Positions 46,601-59,250 of a DNA stretch of 64,000 nucleotides are shown in pieces. Position numbers and translations under genes: made by a program. Each line of letters begins with the position of its first letter. Position 1 is the stretch's first letter. The notes under the pieces were generated by a model that saw only the letters and a program-made list of their open reading frames with translations, made no database searches and had not been told where the DNA came from. This DNA comes from Podarcis raffonei (taxonomy: Eukaryota > Chordata > Lepidosauria > Squamata > Lacertidae), in the NCBI RefSeq assembly GCF_027172205.1, contig NC_070614.1, positions 47,742,001-47,806,000 on the forward strand. Reading direction: 5' to 3'.

Positions 46601-49468
46601 TCTCCCTGGCTCTGGGAAGGCTTTATGCTCTGAAGAAATTCTGGGAATGCTAGAAGATTTTGTGAATGAATTGTGAAGGAAATGGCACCTTGGAAGAGCA
46701 GAACATTCCAAGCCTTAAGAAGACCCATAGATATGAAATCAGTCTGTGCTGTAAAAATCCAAACCTTTTTAAATGATGTGTTTTCTTTATTTGTAGGATA
46801 TTGCAGAAATATAAGAGCTCTCAGTGCTATAATTGTTAGGGATTCTCCATAGACAATAAATGCAGTGACCTTATTATTTGTGAATGGTACATGCATATTT
46901 AAGGCTATATCATGCATTTCATCCAAGTCATCAAGATAGACTTGTTTTGGGATTCTTTGTGCAAAGGCTGAACAAATTCCATTCTGAGAAAGCAGTGGCT
47001 CCAGGGTTTGCAAAAAATGTTCTCCACTGTTATCATTCAGAGCAAAAATTCCAACCCACATCCATCCAAAATGCTTAAGCAAACTGATAATACCCATGTA
47101 CTGGTGGGCTTCATTGGGCACCATGTGGTAAAAAGAAGGAACCTGACTTGTATCACTCTCCACTGGGGGAAATGAACCATATGCAAACTAAAAGAAAATT
47201 TACAAAAAAAAATCTAATTAAGCAGAAAGCATTCATCCTGCACCATATGACATTTTATTGAACAAATATACGTTGAACGCTTTTTAGTTGTTGTTTTTAA
47301 AACTTTTTTTTAGATTTTAAATGATTGTACCACTCCCTCCTTATGCTGGTATATGACCATAACAAAGATTTGTTCTATGTTGAAGTAATATATAAATTAA
47401 ATCAAGAACCCTTCCAGTCAAGGCTTATTCTCAGCTTTATTTCTGATTGCACATTTTGATTTAATATTTGAACAGATCAGTCTCACATCCCTAAAAATAA
47501 CAGAGAAAAAGCAATGTGCAGGGAGCATGGTGGAAAGATGTAAGTTGGTATCCAATTTAAGTTTAAATCAAGGATCATAACTAGGTCCATTAATTTTGAT
47601 GAGTCAGCTCTGAGTAAACTACTGAGTAGAATACTTCCAAACAGATCTACTCTGTGTAGAACAAATATAGGATAAAAACCAAATATAAGGTGGGTGGGGT
47701 GAGATATCCCCATATCCTCATTTATGCATCTTACCTGTGGTATCTTGTAGAGACCTAATGTATCTGCCATATGGAAAGTCGTATCATAGCCAAGTCCTCC
47801 AATGATGGCTATGAGGTTTTTCTGGGTGTCACATTTGTAGTTGGGGACAAATCTATGCATCTTGAAGAGGAGGTCTAGAGTTGTACGGTAGGTCATCCTA
47901 GCATCATAATAGCTGTCATAGATGTGGAAGCCAAGTGTGATATTGGGCAAGATGTTGGGATTCTCATTGACTTCTTTCACAGCAAATGCCAATGCTAGGA
48001 TGTGCTGATAAAATTTTGGCACCATACTGCAAATAAAGTAAATTAGGTACAAATATGAATATACTACAATATTGGACATCTTCTGTTTCAAACCGAAGGG
48101 AAATTGTTTTATTTGTGATTAATGCATCTAAACTAATCAACACCATACCGTCACAGAAAACCCATGGTTGATTAGGACATTACTGCTGTGTATAGTACTT
48201 TCAAACTTTACTGTTCATCTATTACTTGTCCTTCTCATCTCAGTTGATAAAGAAAGCAAAAGCAAACTTTCTGTTTCTCCTTACGTAGGTGACCACATCC
48301 TATTTCTAAAGAACCACGCTTGTGACACTAATTCTTCCTCATATGAAAGTCCCATTGAATTCAGTGGGGCTTATGTCTCTGTATAAAGTTGGAGTAGGGT
48401 TAGGCAAGATGCTTGTAAATCAGAATCACAGATTTGAGGTGTGCAGTCCTCAGTAGTCAAGCACAGTCATTGATCCTGTGAGGCATCAGACGGAAAGGGG
48501 AGTCAGGTAGCATTGAATTTATCTTCTCATTGGAAGACACAGCTGGTGGTAAAATTTGTCTCAGGTTTTCCTGCCCAATGCCTGCCTTTCTTTCTGACCT
48601 AATGTCCCATCCTGACAGCCTTTGGTCTCTCTGTCCAACCTGAACCTTAGCAATCCCTGTTTTCCTCAGTGCAACTCAACCATCCACAGATAACTCCAAT
48701 TAGCCCCAGTAATGGAACTTCGATTACAGCCCAGGGAGTTTCACCATCATGTAACTTCTCCCATGGAGAAGAAATGTTTAATAGAAAGAAAAGTACCCTC
48801 AGGAATGTCAGCAACATCACACCCAAGACGCAAACTCAACCCAGCACACATTGAAACTTACAATCAACTTGAAAATGAGCTAATAAAACATAATTTCCCC
48901 ACCATGTAAGCTTTTTAAAATTTATTTTCACTTTCACCCTTCTCTTCCTTGCTCCTCGCAATATTCATGCTGCAGAGCAGTTGTGAATACACCTGGAGTA
49001 AATAAAATAAAATATTCATTTACAAAATTGAAAGTATTTATTATGTGAGAAGAAAAATTGTATTTCCTGTCTAGAAGCTGGTAGCTTTTAAACAATGGAA
49101 ACATCTTTTTTTAATCCACCTTTCAGTCAAAAAGTGACCCCTGTTGCAACTTGCAAATGCAGATGATAAGATAGCCCCTCTCCCCGAGATTCCTGTCAGA
49201 AAGGCATGAGACATAGGGAAAGGCAATCCAGAGGGGGAATGGAAGATTCTTACTATGAAACATCAAACAGGTTCTGTGATGGGTGTTCCTTGAATAAAAC
49301 TTCATAGAAAATGTAATAGCTCTGAGAGGCAATGCCGCCAATTATTAGGTCACCCGGCTGGTACCACTCATGAGGAACAGGGAAAGGATTATTCCTGGGG
49401 CACCAGATAGAATTAGAGCTATTAGAAACAGGGGGTATTAGAAACAGCAACAACAATAGCAGCAACAT
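43651..49468 (-). CDS. V2R-E: complete vomeronasal type-2 receptor, six exons
   Basis: Exons: 49468-49254, 48026-47735, 47187-46327, 46148-45921, 45714-45588, 44552-43651, giving 874 residues. Exon 3 is 861 bases, one codon shorter than in B, C, D and F; the difference falls near its end ([10 protein letters not shown] against [11 protein letters not shown]). The leader is leucine-rich ([14 protein letters not shown]). The first helix is unlike its neighbours ([17 protein letters not shown]), yet the third-to-fifth helix region is identical in DNA to gene B over 158 bases, so the membrane exon looks like a mosaic. The C-terminus reads [11 protein letters not shown]. Introns are short and almost free of the LINE ends found in B, C and D, which places E outside that duplication group. 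The promoter-like block sits about 323 bases before the ATG. Confidence 0.93.
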
Positions 49469-49790
49469 CCTGGCAGCCTAGCTTCTCTCTGAGTGCAGAT
49501 TCTGCTTTGTGCATCCATAGTAGCTACGTTTGAATAGGCTACAGTGAATGATACATGGCTCAGTCAAGCCACTCTTATGAGAGACATTACGGGCTGTATT
49601 TAATCAAAGCATTGCATCTCTTGAGTACTAACAGAGATTATAATGCCAGAAATTACACTGACCAAGCCCTGCCTGCCACTTGCCTCTACCCTTGTTCTCC
49701 ACAGCACATGAAATTATTTATAACCATTTTCAGGCTTGCTTATTGATCTTTTTCTATTTCCTTCTAGAAAGCACCTGGAGGTTTGACCTG

Positions 49791-49823
49791 GTGAAGAAAT
49801 TGAAGTCACTTGAGTAATTTCAG
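49791..49823 (-). promoter_or_regulatory. Conserved upstream block of V2R-E
   Basis: CCTGGTGAAGAAATTG followed by CACTTGAGTAATTTCAGGG, about 323 bases before the ATG, then GTTAATTACTTCC. Confidence 0.42.
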
Positions 49824-50074
49824 GGTAGGATCGTTAATTACTTCCTCTGAGTTTTGGTGTCTAAGTGGCACTTTGGTTTTTGTTTGTTTTTCAACTCCCA
49901 GTTCTAACCACAAGTCTCTTCTGCACCTTAGAGTCAGAAAACATGACAGACCAACAGGAAACTCAGAGTGAAGTCATTACCAAGGAGAAGTGCAGAATTT
50001 TGAGATAATGGCCACTTCCCAGCTCCAGTTCTCTCCAAGGGAATGGGGTTCAAGACTTCTCTGACTATAGTTCT

Positions 50075-50551
50075 TGTAGGGATGATCGCGGAGTGGGGAG
50101 TGGGGTCCGGAGGGAGCTCACTTCCCCACCAGCAGGCAGCCACAGTCTGTCTGCATGCGTGACCTTGGGGTGCGGGGTACACCCCCCCCCCAGACAAGCC
50201 ACAGCTGTCTGTACATTGTTCCCTCTGTCTAACCTTTTGTTGTCTCAGTAGTCTGCGGTGTCCTGTCTGTAACCTTTGTCTCTGACACCTTTTGTCTCCT
50301 TCGTCATACACTGTGCAAGGGGGAAATGATGCGATGGAAACAGGTGCCAAAATAACTTTGTACCACCCCACAATCTCGGGACCAGAAGATGTGTAAAGGT
50401 CACAGCCTAAAATGTATCTGCTTGGGTTTGCATATTTGTCTCAATAAAAGGAGGCTCCACAGGGCTGGCCGGCAGCTTGCATGCAGCTCACCTGTGCGCA
50501 GCTCACCTGCTTTATCAACTCCTGCCTCATGTCCTTCACTTCATGTTCTCA
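50075..50551 (+). mobile_element. Solo LTR (endogenous-retrovirus-like fossil)
   Basis: 477 bases from TG (TGTAGGGATGATCGCGG) to CA (TTCATGTTCTCA), with an AATAAA signal at about 50442 and a CT-rich R-U5-like end. A direct repeat ACTATAGTT lies on both sides (50064-50072, 50554-50562), two bases away from each LTR end. No internal coding sequence remains. The probable family is an ERV. Age cannot be given from one LTR. Confidence 0.65.
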
Positions 50552-51049
50552 AGACTATAGTTTAAAAACCGGTTGTTTGACTCACTTGCCTGAACTAACA
50601 GAGAATATTCCTGTATTGGAGGGTTGAGCAATCTTTTTCAGCCTGAAGACTGAATTCCCTTCTGAGTGAGCTTCTGAAGGCCATATGTCACTTGTGAGTG
50701 GGACCGAAGGTGAAAGTGTATAATGTAAATTTTACTACTGCATGGGGGCTAGTTTCTACACTCATACATAGACCCCTCTCTGATCACCAAGAGGCATTAT
50801 CCAAGTTCAGGGAAATTCCAGGCAACCAAAAAACCCACCCCAAAATCAAGCAGACCTAGGAAACGATATAACCCGTAGGGAGTTCTGAGGTCCAGATATA
50901 ATCTAATAAGGCAATACAAAATAAAGGCCATCATTCATTCTTTCCAGACTTTCCAATTCACACATTCTCATTCCACAGTTTCCTTATTTCCCAGGTACTG
51001 TTCTAACCACAAAAACACATTTTTTAATTTTTTTTTAAATGGGTTGTTG

Positions 51050-51441
51050 TGCTTGACAGTGCTCAAGAATTGTTCCCCTCCAGTTGGCCACATCTCCATC
51101 TGCACTACCCTACATCTTGGAGGTCCTGGGTCACAGGGAGGTTCAGCTGGCCTCAACCAGAACCAGGGCTTTTTTGGCCATGGCCCCAATCTGGTGGAAC
51201 GCTCTGTCACAAGAGACTAGGGCCCTGTGGGACTTGACATCTTTCCGCAGTGCCTTCAAGACAGAGCTGTTCCACCAGACAAGGCACAGTCTGACCCCCT
51301 CCTTTGGTAATCCTCATAGAACTCTAGCCTAATGGTTGCCATTAATTTGATTTTGAATTGATTTTAGAATGTTGTGTTACTTTATTGTTGTTAGCCGCTC
51401 TGAGCCCAACTTTGGCTGGGGAGGGCGGAATATAAATAGCA

Positions 51442-51480
<39 letters not shown>
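51050..51480 (+). mobile_element. CR1/L2-type LINE 3' end
   Basis: Encodes the last part of the protein ([30 protein letters not shown]), then TTAGCCGCTCTGAGCCC, GGGCGGAATATAAAT and an ATT repeat. It is the same family as the insert in V2R-D intron 4, here with its full tail. Confidence 0.75.
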
Positions 51481-52084
51481 ATGGGCCAAATTATTGATAA
51501 GTGAATAGGACCATTAATCTGTCAGCAAATTTTATAGTGATGTGCCTTTTGAAGGGACATATCAAACAAAAGCTTTCATCATAAGCAACTCCTCCCCCAT
51601 CCATTTTAGCACCTGTTTCAAAGGTAGCAGCTTTCTTCACCTGAAGAAAGATGTGCTCCCATTCCCCATCATCATCATTTCATTTCTATGCCACCTTTCC
51701 ACAAAATGTAATCATGTGGCTTACAAAAAGAGAGGGGGGATATGTTTCAAAATGAGTTGAGAATAATTTTATTATAACTTAAAAGAACAATGTCGTAATA
51801 GCAAATGTAACAACCTACAAAAACAACATTTCTGTACTATAAATGAAATGCTTCATTAGCAACATTACAGAATCTGGAAACAGCAGAGTATCCTTACTCT
51901 TAGATACATTGCTCACAGTCCTGCTCCTTCAGCAGCTTCTTCTAAGGCTTCTAAAAGCAGTGGGAGGGGTAGCAGGAAAGATCCCTCCCTTCAGCTATTG
52001 GGAAGTGGACATTCCTCCAGCAAAAGAACCATCAGGAAATACATTCAAGCTGCTACTTATTTCTGTGAGGCCATGTCAATACCT

Positions 52085-55000
52085 TCACTTCATTCTCCTT
52101 ATTAGTTGCTCCTTTCTGTTAAGCTCAGGCTTTAGAACAATGATGTAGCATTTTGGGGCAAAGATGCAGCCCAGTAACCCAGCACTGGAGGACAAGATGG
52201 AGAAGATCTCCACCAACACCATGGATTTCCCTTTGGTGCTCAGATAGGTTGGGAAAAAAGACAGCCAAACACTGCAGAACAGCAACATGCTGAAAGTAAT
52301 GAACTTGGCTTCATTGAAACTGTCTGGTAATTTGCGAGCTGCAAATGCCACAATGAAGCTGGCAATGGCCAGGAGGCCCATGTAGCCCAGGACACAGTAA
52401 AACATGGTCACTGAGCCTTCATTACAGTGTACAATGGTTTCCTCTGTTACTGAGTCCATGTCTAGAGCAGGGAATGGGGGAGACCACTTCAACCACACAG
52501 CACAAATGCTTGTTTGAATGAGTGAGCCGGAAAGGACAATGGAGTTGCTCAGTCTTTTTCCCACCCACTTCCTCATACTGGAGCCTGGCTTGGTGGCCAT
52601 GAAAGCCACAACTACTGTGATGGTTTTGGCCAACACACAGGAAACTGCTACAGAGAAGACGATGCCAAAAGTGGGTTGTCGAAGAAGGCAGGTCACTTTG
52701 CCAGGGTGTCCAATGAATAGAAAAGATGAGAGGAAACATAGCAGAAGGGCAATGAGGAGAGCATAGGTGAGATCCCTGTTGTTGGCTTTGACAATGGGAG
52801 TGTCTTTGTGCTGAATAAACGTTGCAAGCACCAAAGTTGTGATCAGGGAAAAAGAAAGAGCAAATGAGGCCAGGCTAAGCCCTAAAGGTTCATCATAAGA
52901 AAGAAAGCTGATAGTTTTAGGGATGCATCCATCTTTCTTCTTGTTTGCATACTGATCTTCTGGGCATGTGAAGCAGTCATCCATGTCTGAAAAACAGAAG
53001 AATGACAAACTCCCTTGACAATTTGTGTGTGTGTTTTGTTCCTGTGAATCTTATGCTTCTGAATATTAGAGAGCATTTTGTATATCTGAATTACCATTTG
53101 AGTTTTCTGCCGAATCTGACATAGGTTTGTTTAAACCATTTTAAGTGGGCACGCGGTACTCACTGCAGGCAGCGGGTAGATGGATCCACGACGGCAGAGG
53201 GGTCAGAACTTTAGGTTTCATTTGATGCTTGGGGATTGCCAGTTACCTGTGACAATAATGTAATTGCAGTCTAGAAAAGGCAACTGAAGAGGAAGGAGAA
53301 GAAAGCACTCAAGCTATAAGGCTTCTGTCTTTGTAACCTATCCTAATAATATCCAGCTAAAGTCCAGTAGACAAGAAGGGAAGATTCATTATATTGGTGC
53401 GAATGAAGGGGTTAGAAACAATATGCTCAGTTTAGAGACTCTCAACTCCTATCCTGCTACCAATATATTTCCCAGTTTTGAGCCAGAAGACCAAGAACAG
53501 CAGTTGCAGACCTTAGAATGCTCTGAGGTGGCTTTGAAAGTTACAGTGTATAGAATAATTTCTGCCACTCCCCGAGGAGGAAGGGATGGGTGGTGGTAGT
53601 GGGTGACTCCCTATTTAGGGAAACAGAGGCAGTAGTTTGTGGAGATAACAGGATGTCCCGGTAGGACATTGATCAAGACATGGCTCTAGTTTGGATTGGA
53701 TTCAGCCTTGCCTAAATCCCTACCATGTTTGCTTAGAGAGGGGGGGGGATTCTTGTTTTGCCACACTCTATGGTCCAACCCTGGCAAGCTCTGAAGGGTG
53801 TTGAGTGCATCCCAGCCATCAAATGGAATACAATTTTAACAAGCGCTGCCTAAGTGCAGAATCTTACATTTGTCCCTATTGAAATTCATTTTGTTAGCTT
53901 GCGCCCAGTTCTCCAATCTGTCAAGGTCATTTTGAATTCTGATTCTGTCTTCTGTGGCATTAGCTACCCCTCCCGGTTTGGTTTCATCTGCAAATTTGAT
54001 GAGCATCCCCTCAATTCTTTCATCCAAGTCATTTATAAAAGACGTTGAACAATAACGGGCCCAGGACAGAACCCCGTGGCACCCCACTTGTCACTTTCCC
54101 CCCAGAATGACGTGGAACCATTAAAAAATTAATGGAAAGCAACAGAAAAATATTCACACTGCTCCAAGCAGGATAGTGTGACTACATGCACAACACTGAA
54201 ACAATATTTTTTTACCAATCTTGCATGACAAGAAATGTCATGTACCATTATGGTTTGAAATCTTCCCCTCTAGACATGGAGTACAATCGTAGCAGCAAAA
54301 TTTCTGTCCTTCCATCATTTTCTTCTGATTACCAGGGTGGCAGGATTCACTGCATGTAGAGACGGGCATCATCTATCCAAAAACAGAAAACAATTTCAGA
54401 AGGGAAAATGTTTTTCCACAAAATATTCAGTCATTGAATTTAAAATAGGTTAGTGGACCACTCATCACAAAAAATATTGGTGTTTGTATAATGGGGGGAA
54501 AGATTCACACCCTGTCTGAAGCCTCAAACTCTAAGCAAATGACACACGTTAACCTAAAAAGTCAGCCATACTCTGCTCCATGGGTCACAGAATCCTATGT
54601 ACACATTTCTGGAATCAGAGTTCACCTGAGGACTAGCTCAGGATACTCAACATTTTTTACAACCTCTTAAATTTATTTCTTCTTCTTTTTTTTTTTTTGC
54701 ACATACCTGGCAAGTAATGAGAAAGTAAATTCTTACAATTACATGTCTGCCAGCATTTATGTGGCACTGCTGGGTAGGAGTAGGAAGTGGATGGGAAATG
54801 TCACTCAGGCTGTCCCTGGCCCACCAATCACAAAGTTCATGCTTGTCACCAGTTGTGCCAACCAGACCCTGAGAGTGAGGGCTAGATTCCATGTATGAAG
54901 AAGGAAAAGGTGAAGAGGAAGGTGGAAGGAATTTTATATCCTAAACCATCTCCTCCACAGCACAATCACAAGGCTACAGAGCTGGAATTGGACACTTGAT

Positions 55001-58000
55001 AAGCTTCTTGCCCCCCCCCCCGACTAGGATCAGACTAGTGATGCAATATAGAAATGCTTGGGGTTTTCAGCCCTACATTGACATGGCTCCCCTGTACTGG
55101 TGTACCTCCAGGATATAAACCAGAAGTGAATACTTTCCTGGCTTCTGGCACCTCTCACAAATCTACTTTCAACTGGACCCCTTTAGGACCAGACAGGGGG
55201 AGCAATATTAGCTCTCTAGAAATACAGATGAGGTTCACTTAGATCCAAAATGTGGAATCTTCAACTGATCTATGGCCACTTTTCAATGTAAACAGATACG
55301 CATCCATTTTTGGTTCAGGAGTCAATTTTATCTGGATCATCTGGAATCCTGCCATATATAAATATGGCACAGTAAATATTATTAGAAGTTCATTTCAATA
55401 AAGACCATAGCATAGTTACAAACAGCTAGCTATCCAGAGTCTTGCCATGACCCTGGCCAAGAGAAGAATGATAGCTATTTTGAGCATCTGAGTGACTGAT
55501 CTGGAGAGAGTGGAGCCCACAAGAATACCCCAGAATTCAGACCTGGTTAAAATCATCGTGCCACCTAATTATGTCCTCATGAAGGTTGAATTCTTTTCCA
55601 TCAAGAGCATTAGGATTCACCCATCCTATTTTCAAACGGATGAAAGACTTATTTGGAAATGTGATCATGTTCATAATGTCAAATCCACCTTGCATTTCTC
55701 TGTTATCAGTAAAGGACACTGTTTCTCCAACTGAGTTGTTAAATGAAATGGCATGGATAAAATGGTGGAGCTAATTGAAAGAGCAGGAGGGAAACATAAT
55801 GGGAAAAGAATGTAATGCAGACTTTGAACAAAATGTCATGATTTACCAACACCCTACTTTATTAGTATTATTTAAGTATAGCTATGTAGCTTAATTTAAC
55901 AAAGACAAAGTGTGAAAAATCAGCTCTTTTGACACAACAGATAGGAACTCTATCATGCATTCACTGAACACAAAACAAAATTTCAATAAAAATGTAGACA
56001 AGTTAAAATGCACACATAAATCTTTGCTGGTGAATAAGACATGCAGTGGCATCACACCTATACTTGTGGATGAAAATTGTGATACAGTCATTTGTTGCAC
56101 TAATCTGTTTATTGGAATAATGATACATTTTGTTGTTCTTCATTTTCAAAACATTACCTGCCAAGGCTGGAAATCTTGAAATTTTAATCTTTTACTACTC
56201 TCATTTGCTCTCTGTTTGGATCTAGATGAATAAAGTGCATGCAAAGCATGAGCCACAACATAGACAGCATTGTAAATGCAGTAACTGTGGCCAGTCATAC
56301 TCATTTCAAAATGAGACCCGGGAAGGCTCTGCAACCTCTCCTCCCCAGTACACAGGTCATTGACCTCCATTGGTGCATCAAGATTTGGAAATATACAGTC
56401 AAATGCTTGCTCCCAAAAGACTTTGGAAAAACCATTTCCCTGAGTAAAAGAAGGCTTTATGTTTTGGAGAAAATCTTGGAATGCTAGAAGTTTCTGTGAG
56501 TGAATTGTGAGGGAAAAGGCACCTTGAAAGAGCAGAACATTCCAAAACTTAGTAAGACCCATAGATATGAAATCAATCTGGGCTGTCAAAATCCACACCT
56601 TCTTAAGTGATGCATTTTCCTTATTTGTAGGATCTCGCAAAAATATAATAACTCTCAGTCCTGTAATTGTCTGAGATTCTCCATAAACGATAAATGTTGT
56701 GGCTTTAGCATCCATAAATAGTGCATACATATTTGAAGCTAAATCATACATTTCATCCAACTTATCAAAATAGAGTAGTTTTGGGATTCTTTGTGTGAAG
56801 GCTGAACAAATTCCATTTTGAGAAAGCAGGGGCTCCAGAGTCTTGAGGAAATATTCCCCACTGTTATCATTCACAGCAAATAGTCCAACCCACGTCCATC
56901 CAAAATGCTTAAGCAAACTGATAATACCCATGTACTGGTGGACTTCATTAGGCACCATGCGGTAAAAAGAAGGAACCTGACTTGAATCCCTCTCCTCTGG
57001 GGGAAACGAACCATATGTGAGCTGAGAAAAAATGTACAGATATTGCCAAGTTATGTGAAGAGCATTCATTCTGTGACTATGCGAGTTTCTTTCAACAAAC
57101 ATTTCTTCCGTCAATTTATAGATTAAATTCAAGGACTATTCCAGCCAGGGCATATTTAAGCTTCTTCTTTTCCAACTGCATATTTTGATTTGGGATTTGG
57201 ACAGATTGGTTGTATAGATGGGAAACATGAGATTAAGTTTTAGGTTTGTATTCAACTGAAATGCATGGACAGAAATCCATGGAAGAAGCAAAAATTAAAT
57301 CCTGATGCCCTTGTTCATACATCTTACCTGTGGGATCTTGTAGATTCTCAACGCATCTGCCATGTGGAAGGAGGTGTCAGAGCCAAGTCCCCCAATAGTA
57401 GCTAGGAGGTTTTTCTGGGTGTCACATTTGTAGTTGGGGACAAAGCTGTTTGATTTGAAGAGCAGGTCCAGCGTGGTCCGATAGGTCATCCTTGCATCAT
57501 AATAGCTATCATAGATGTGGAAGCCAAGTGTGACATTGGGCAAGATGTTTGGGTTCTCATTGATTTCTTTCTCAGCAAATGCCAAGACCAGAATGTGCTG
57601 GTAGAATTTGGTTATCATGCTGCAAATAAAGTTAATCTTTTAGTAACAAAATGTACCACAATATCAATTCTGTTCTGTCTCAAACTGCTTTGGACCAAAA
57701 TCAAAGTATTTAGTTTATCATTAACGTTTCTAAGCTAATAAACACCATACAGTCAAAAATGAATGGTGGATGATAGCTCTTCTATTTTGCGTAGTAGTTA
57801 CACTTTACCTTCTGTTCATCTTTTTGTTTGACCTTCTCAGTTCATTTAGTCAAAACAATAAATCACCTCTGTTTCTCTTTAAGTATGTGACCATTTCATA
57901 TATCAGAAGAAGCTTGGTCTAGACCAGGAAAACTGCAATCCCATACTTGCTTAACTGGAAATAAGTCCCATTGGAGTCAGTGGGGCTTATGTGTCACTAG

Positions 58001-58922
58001 ACAGTTGGGAGAAGGCCATAGCTCTGTAGCAGAGCATCTGATTTTCATGCAGAAGATCCCAAGTTTAATCCCCAGCAACTACAGGAAAGGCATTTCCAAA
58101 GCAGCTAGCAACTTTGATGCAACATGTACGGCGAGACATTCTACCTCCAGAGTCTATGCATAATGTAAAGAAAAACACCTCACTGATGTCAGCCACCAAT
58201 GGTAACCTCAAGCCCCCCAAACATGGAAACTTTAACACACTGTGAAAAAGAGGCCAAAACCACAGTAATTTTTAAAAGGGGATGAAAGCTGATTTGGCAC
58301 ATCTCTAGCTTTATGTTATGAATTTCTTCCCCATTATACTCTATTGAGTCATTTATTTTCATTCTCATGAACCTCCACAACCAATAGCTGTACCCATCCC
58401 TTTACAAAACAGAAAGCATTATGAGTGAACAATAGTCCTGCCACTTAGCAGACTGCACAAGAATCAGAAAGGAGTTAAAAATGGGGAGTGTCCTGGGGTG
58501 CATCATTGTTTTCAATTGTTTAAGGGATTCCCTGTTTGTTTTTACTTGAAGGATTATTTATTATCTTACACTTCTGGCGAGCAAAGTCTTGCATGGCAGC
58601 TAATAGCATGCTGATAAATGTGAGTGTTGAGACAGTCCCCAACTTAAGTGACATGAGCCAAAAGGAAAATGGATGTGGATTGGTGCTGGAGCAGGAGGTA
58701 GAGAAGCTCTTACTATGTAACATCAAACAAATTCTTTGCTGGTTGTTCATTGAAGAAAACTTCATAGAAAACATAACAGATCTGAGAAGCAATCCCACCA
58801 ATGATGAGGTCACCCGGCTGGTACCACTCATGTGGAACAGGAAAAGGATTATTCTTCAGACACATGGGTGTTTTACACACAACAGCAGGCATTAGAAACA
58901 AGAGCACAAATAGACACAACAT
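52085..58922 (-). CDS. V2R-F: complete vomeronasal type-2 receptor, six exons
   Basis: Exons: 58922-58714, 57619-57328, 57021-56158, 55770-55543, 54372-54246, 52986-52085, giving 873 residues. The chosen start (58922, [16 protein letters not shown]) aligns with the other leaders. An in-frame ATG at 58988 would add 22 non-hydrophobic residues and is less likely. The mature N-terminus differs from the rest ([17 protein letters not shown]). The membrane exon is the most divergent of the complete genes around helices 4 and 5 ([26 protein letters not shown]) and ends KEQLIRRMK. In the ligand domain it carries [18 protein letters not shown] where B and C have a different, shared version. The intron between exons 5 and 6 contains a minus-strand CR1-like reverse-transcriptase fragment. 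It is the last gene of the array before the retroelement-rich right end. Confidence 0.92.
53835..54110 (-). mobile_element. CR1-like LINE reverse-transcriptase fragment in V2R-F intron 5
   Basis: The minus strand reads [20 protein letters not shown] and then [20 protein letters not shown], the palm region around the YADD-type motif (here FADE instead of FADD). It is a short internal piece, so dead. Confidence 0.75.
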
Positions 58923-59218
58923 CCTGAGACCCAAGCTTTTCTCTAAATACAAACTCTGCTGTGTCCATCCATCGATAGAAGAGTCCACATTGGATCATGC
59001 ATGGTTCTTCCAATACAGCTCTTTGAGATCTCGGAGGTGCATCTTGGGTTCCAAGGGTTACAAATGCATGACTCGAGTACTAACAGAGATTATGGTGTTA
59101 GAAATTAAATTGACCTCGCCCTGCCTACCTCTTGCCCCTACCCTAGCTTTCGATAGCACATAGGTTTATTTATAACCACTTTCAGACTTGCCTAGAAAGT
59201 CTCTGGAGGGTTGATCAG

Positions 59219-59250
59219 GTGAACCAATTACAGTGATTTGGATAAATGTG
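59219..59250 (-). promoter_or_regulatory. Conserved upstream block of V2R-F
   Basis: GTGAACCAATTACAGTGATT then TGGATAAATG, about 297-328 bases before the ATG. The 3' half of the block is diverged. Confidence 0.38.

Larger units (their letters stand above)
49824..52084. other. E-F spacer
   Basis: Besides the LTR fossil and the LINE end, 50590-50960 and 51540-52080 match V2R spacer and 3' flank text near other genes (GACCCCTCTCTGATCACC; GCTCCCATTCCCCATCATC). No gene seen. Confidence 0.45.

Noticed and set aside
58923-58988. Upstream start for V2R-F adding 22 residues
   Set aside because: The added residues are polar and precede the signal peptide. The other five genes start at the position equivalent to 58922.
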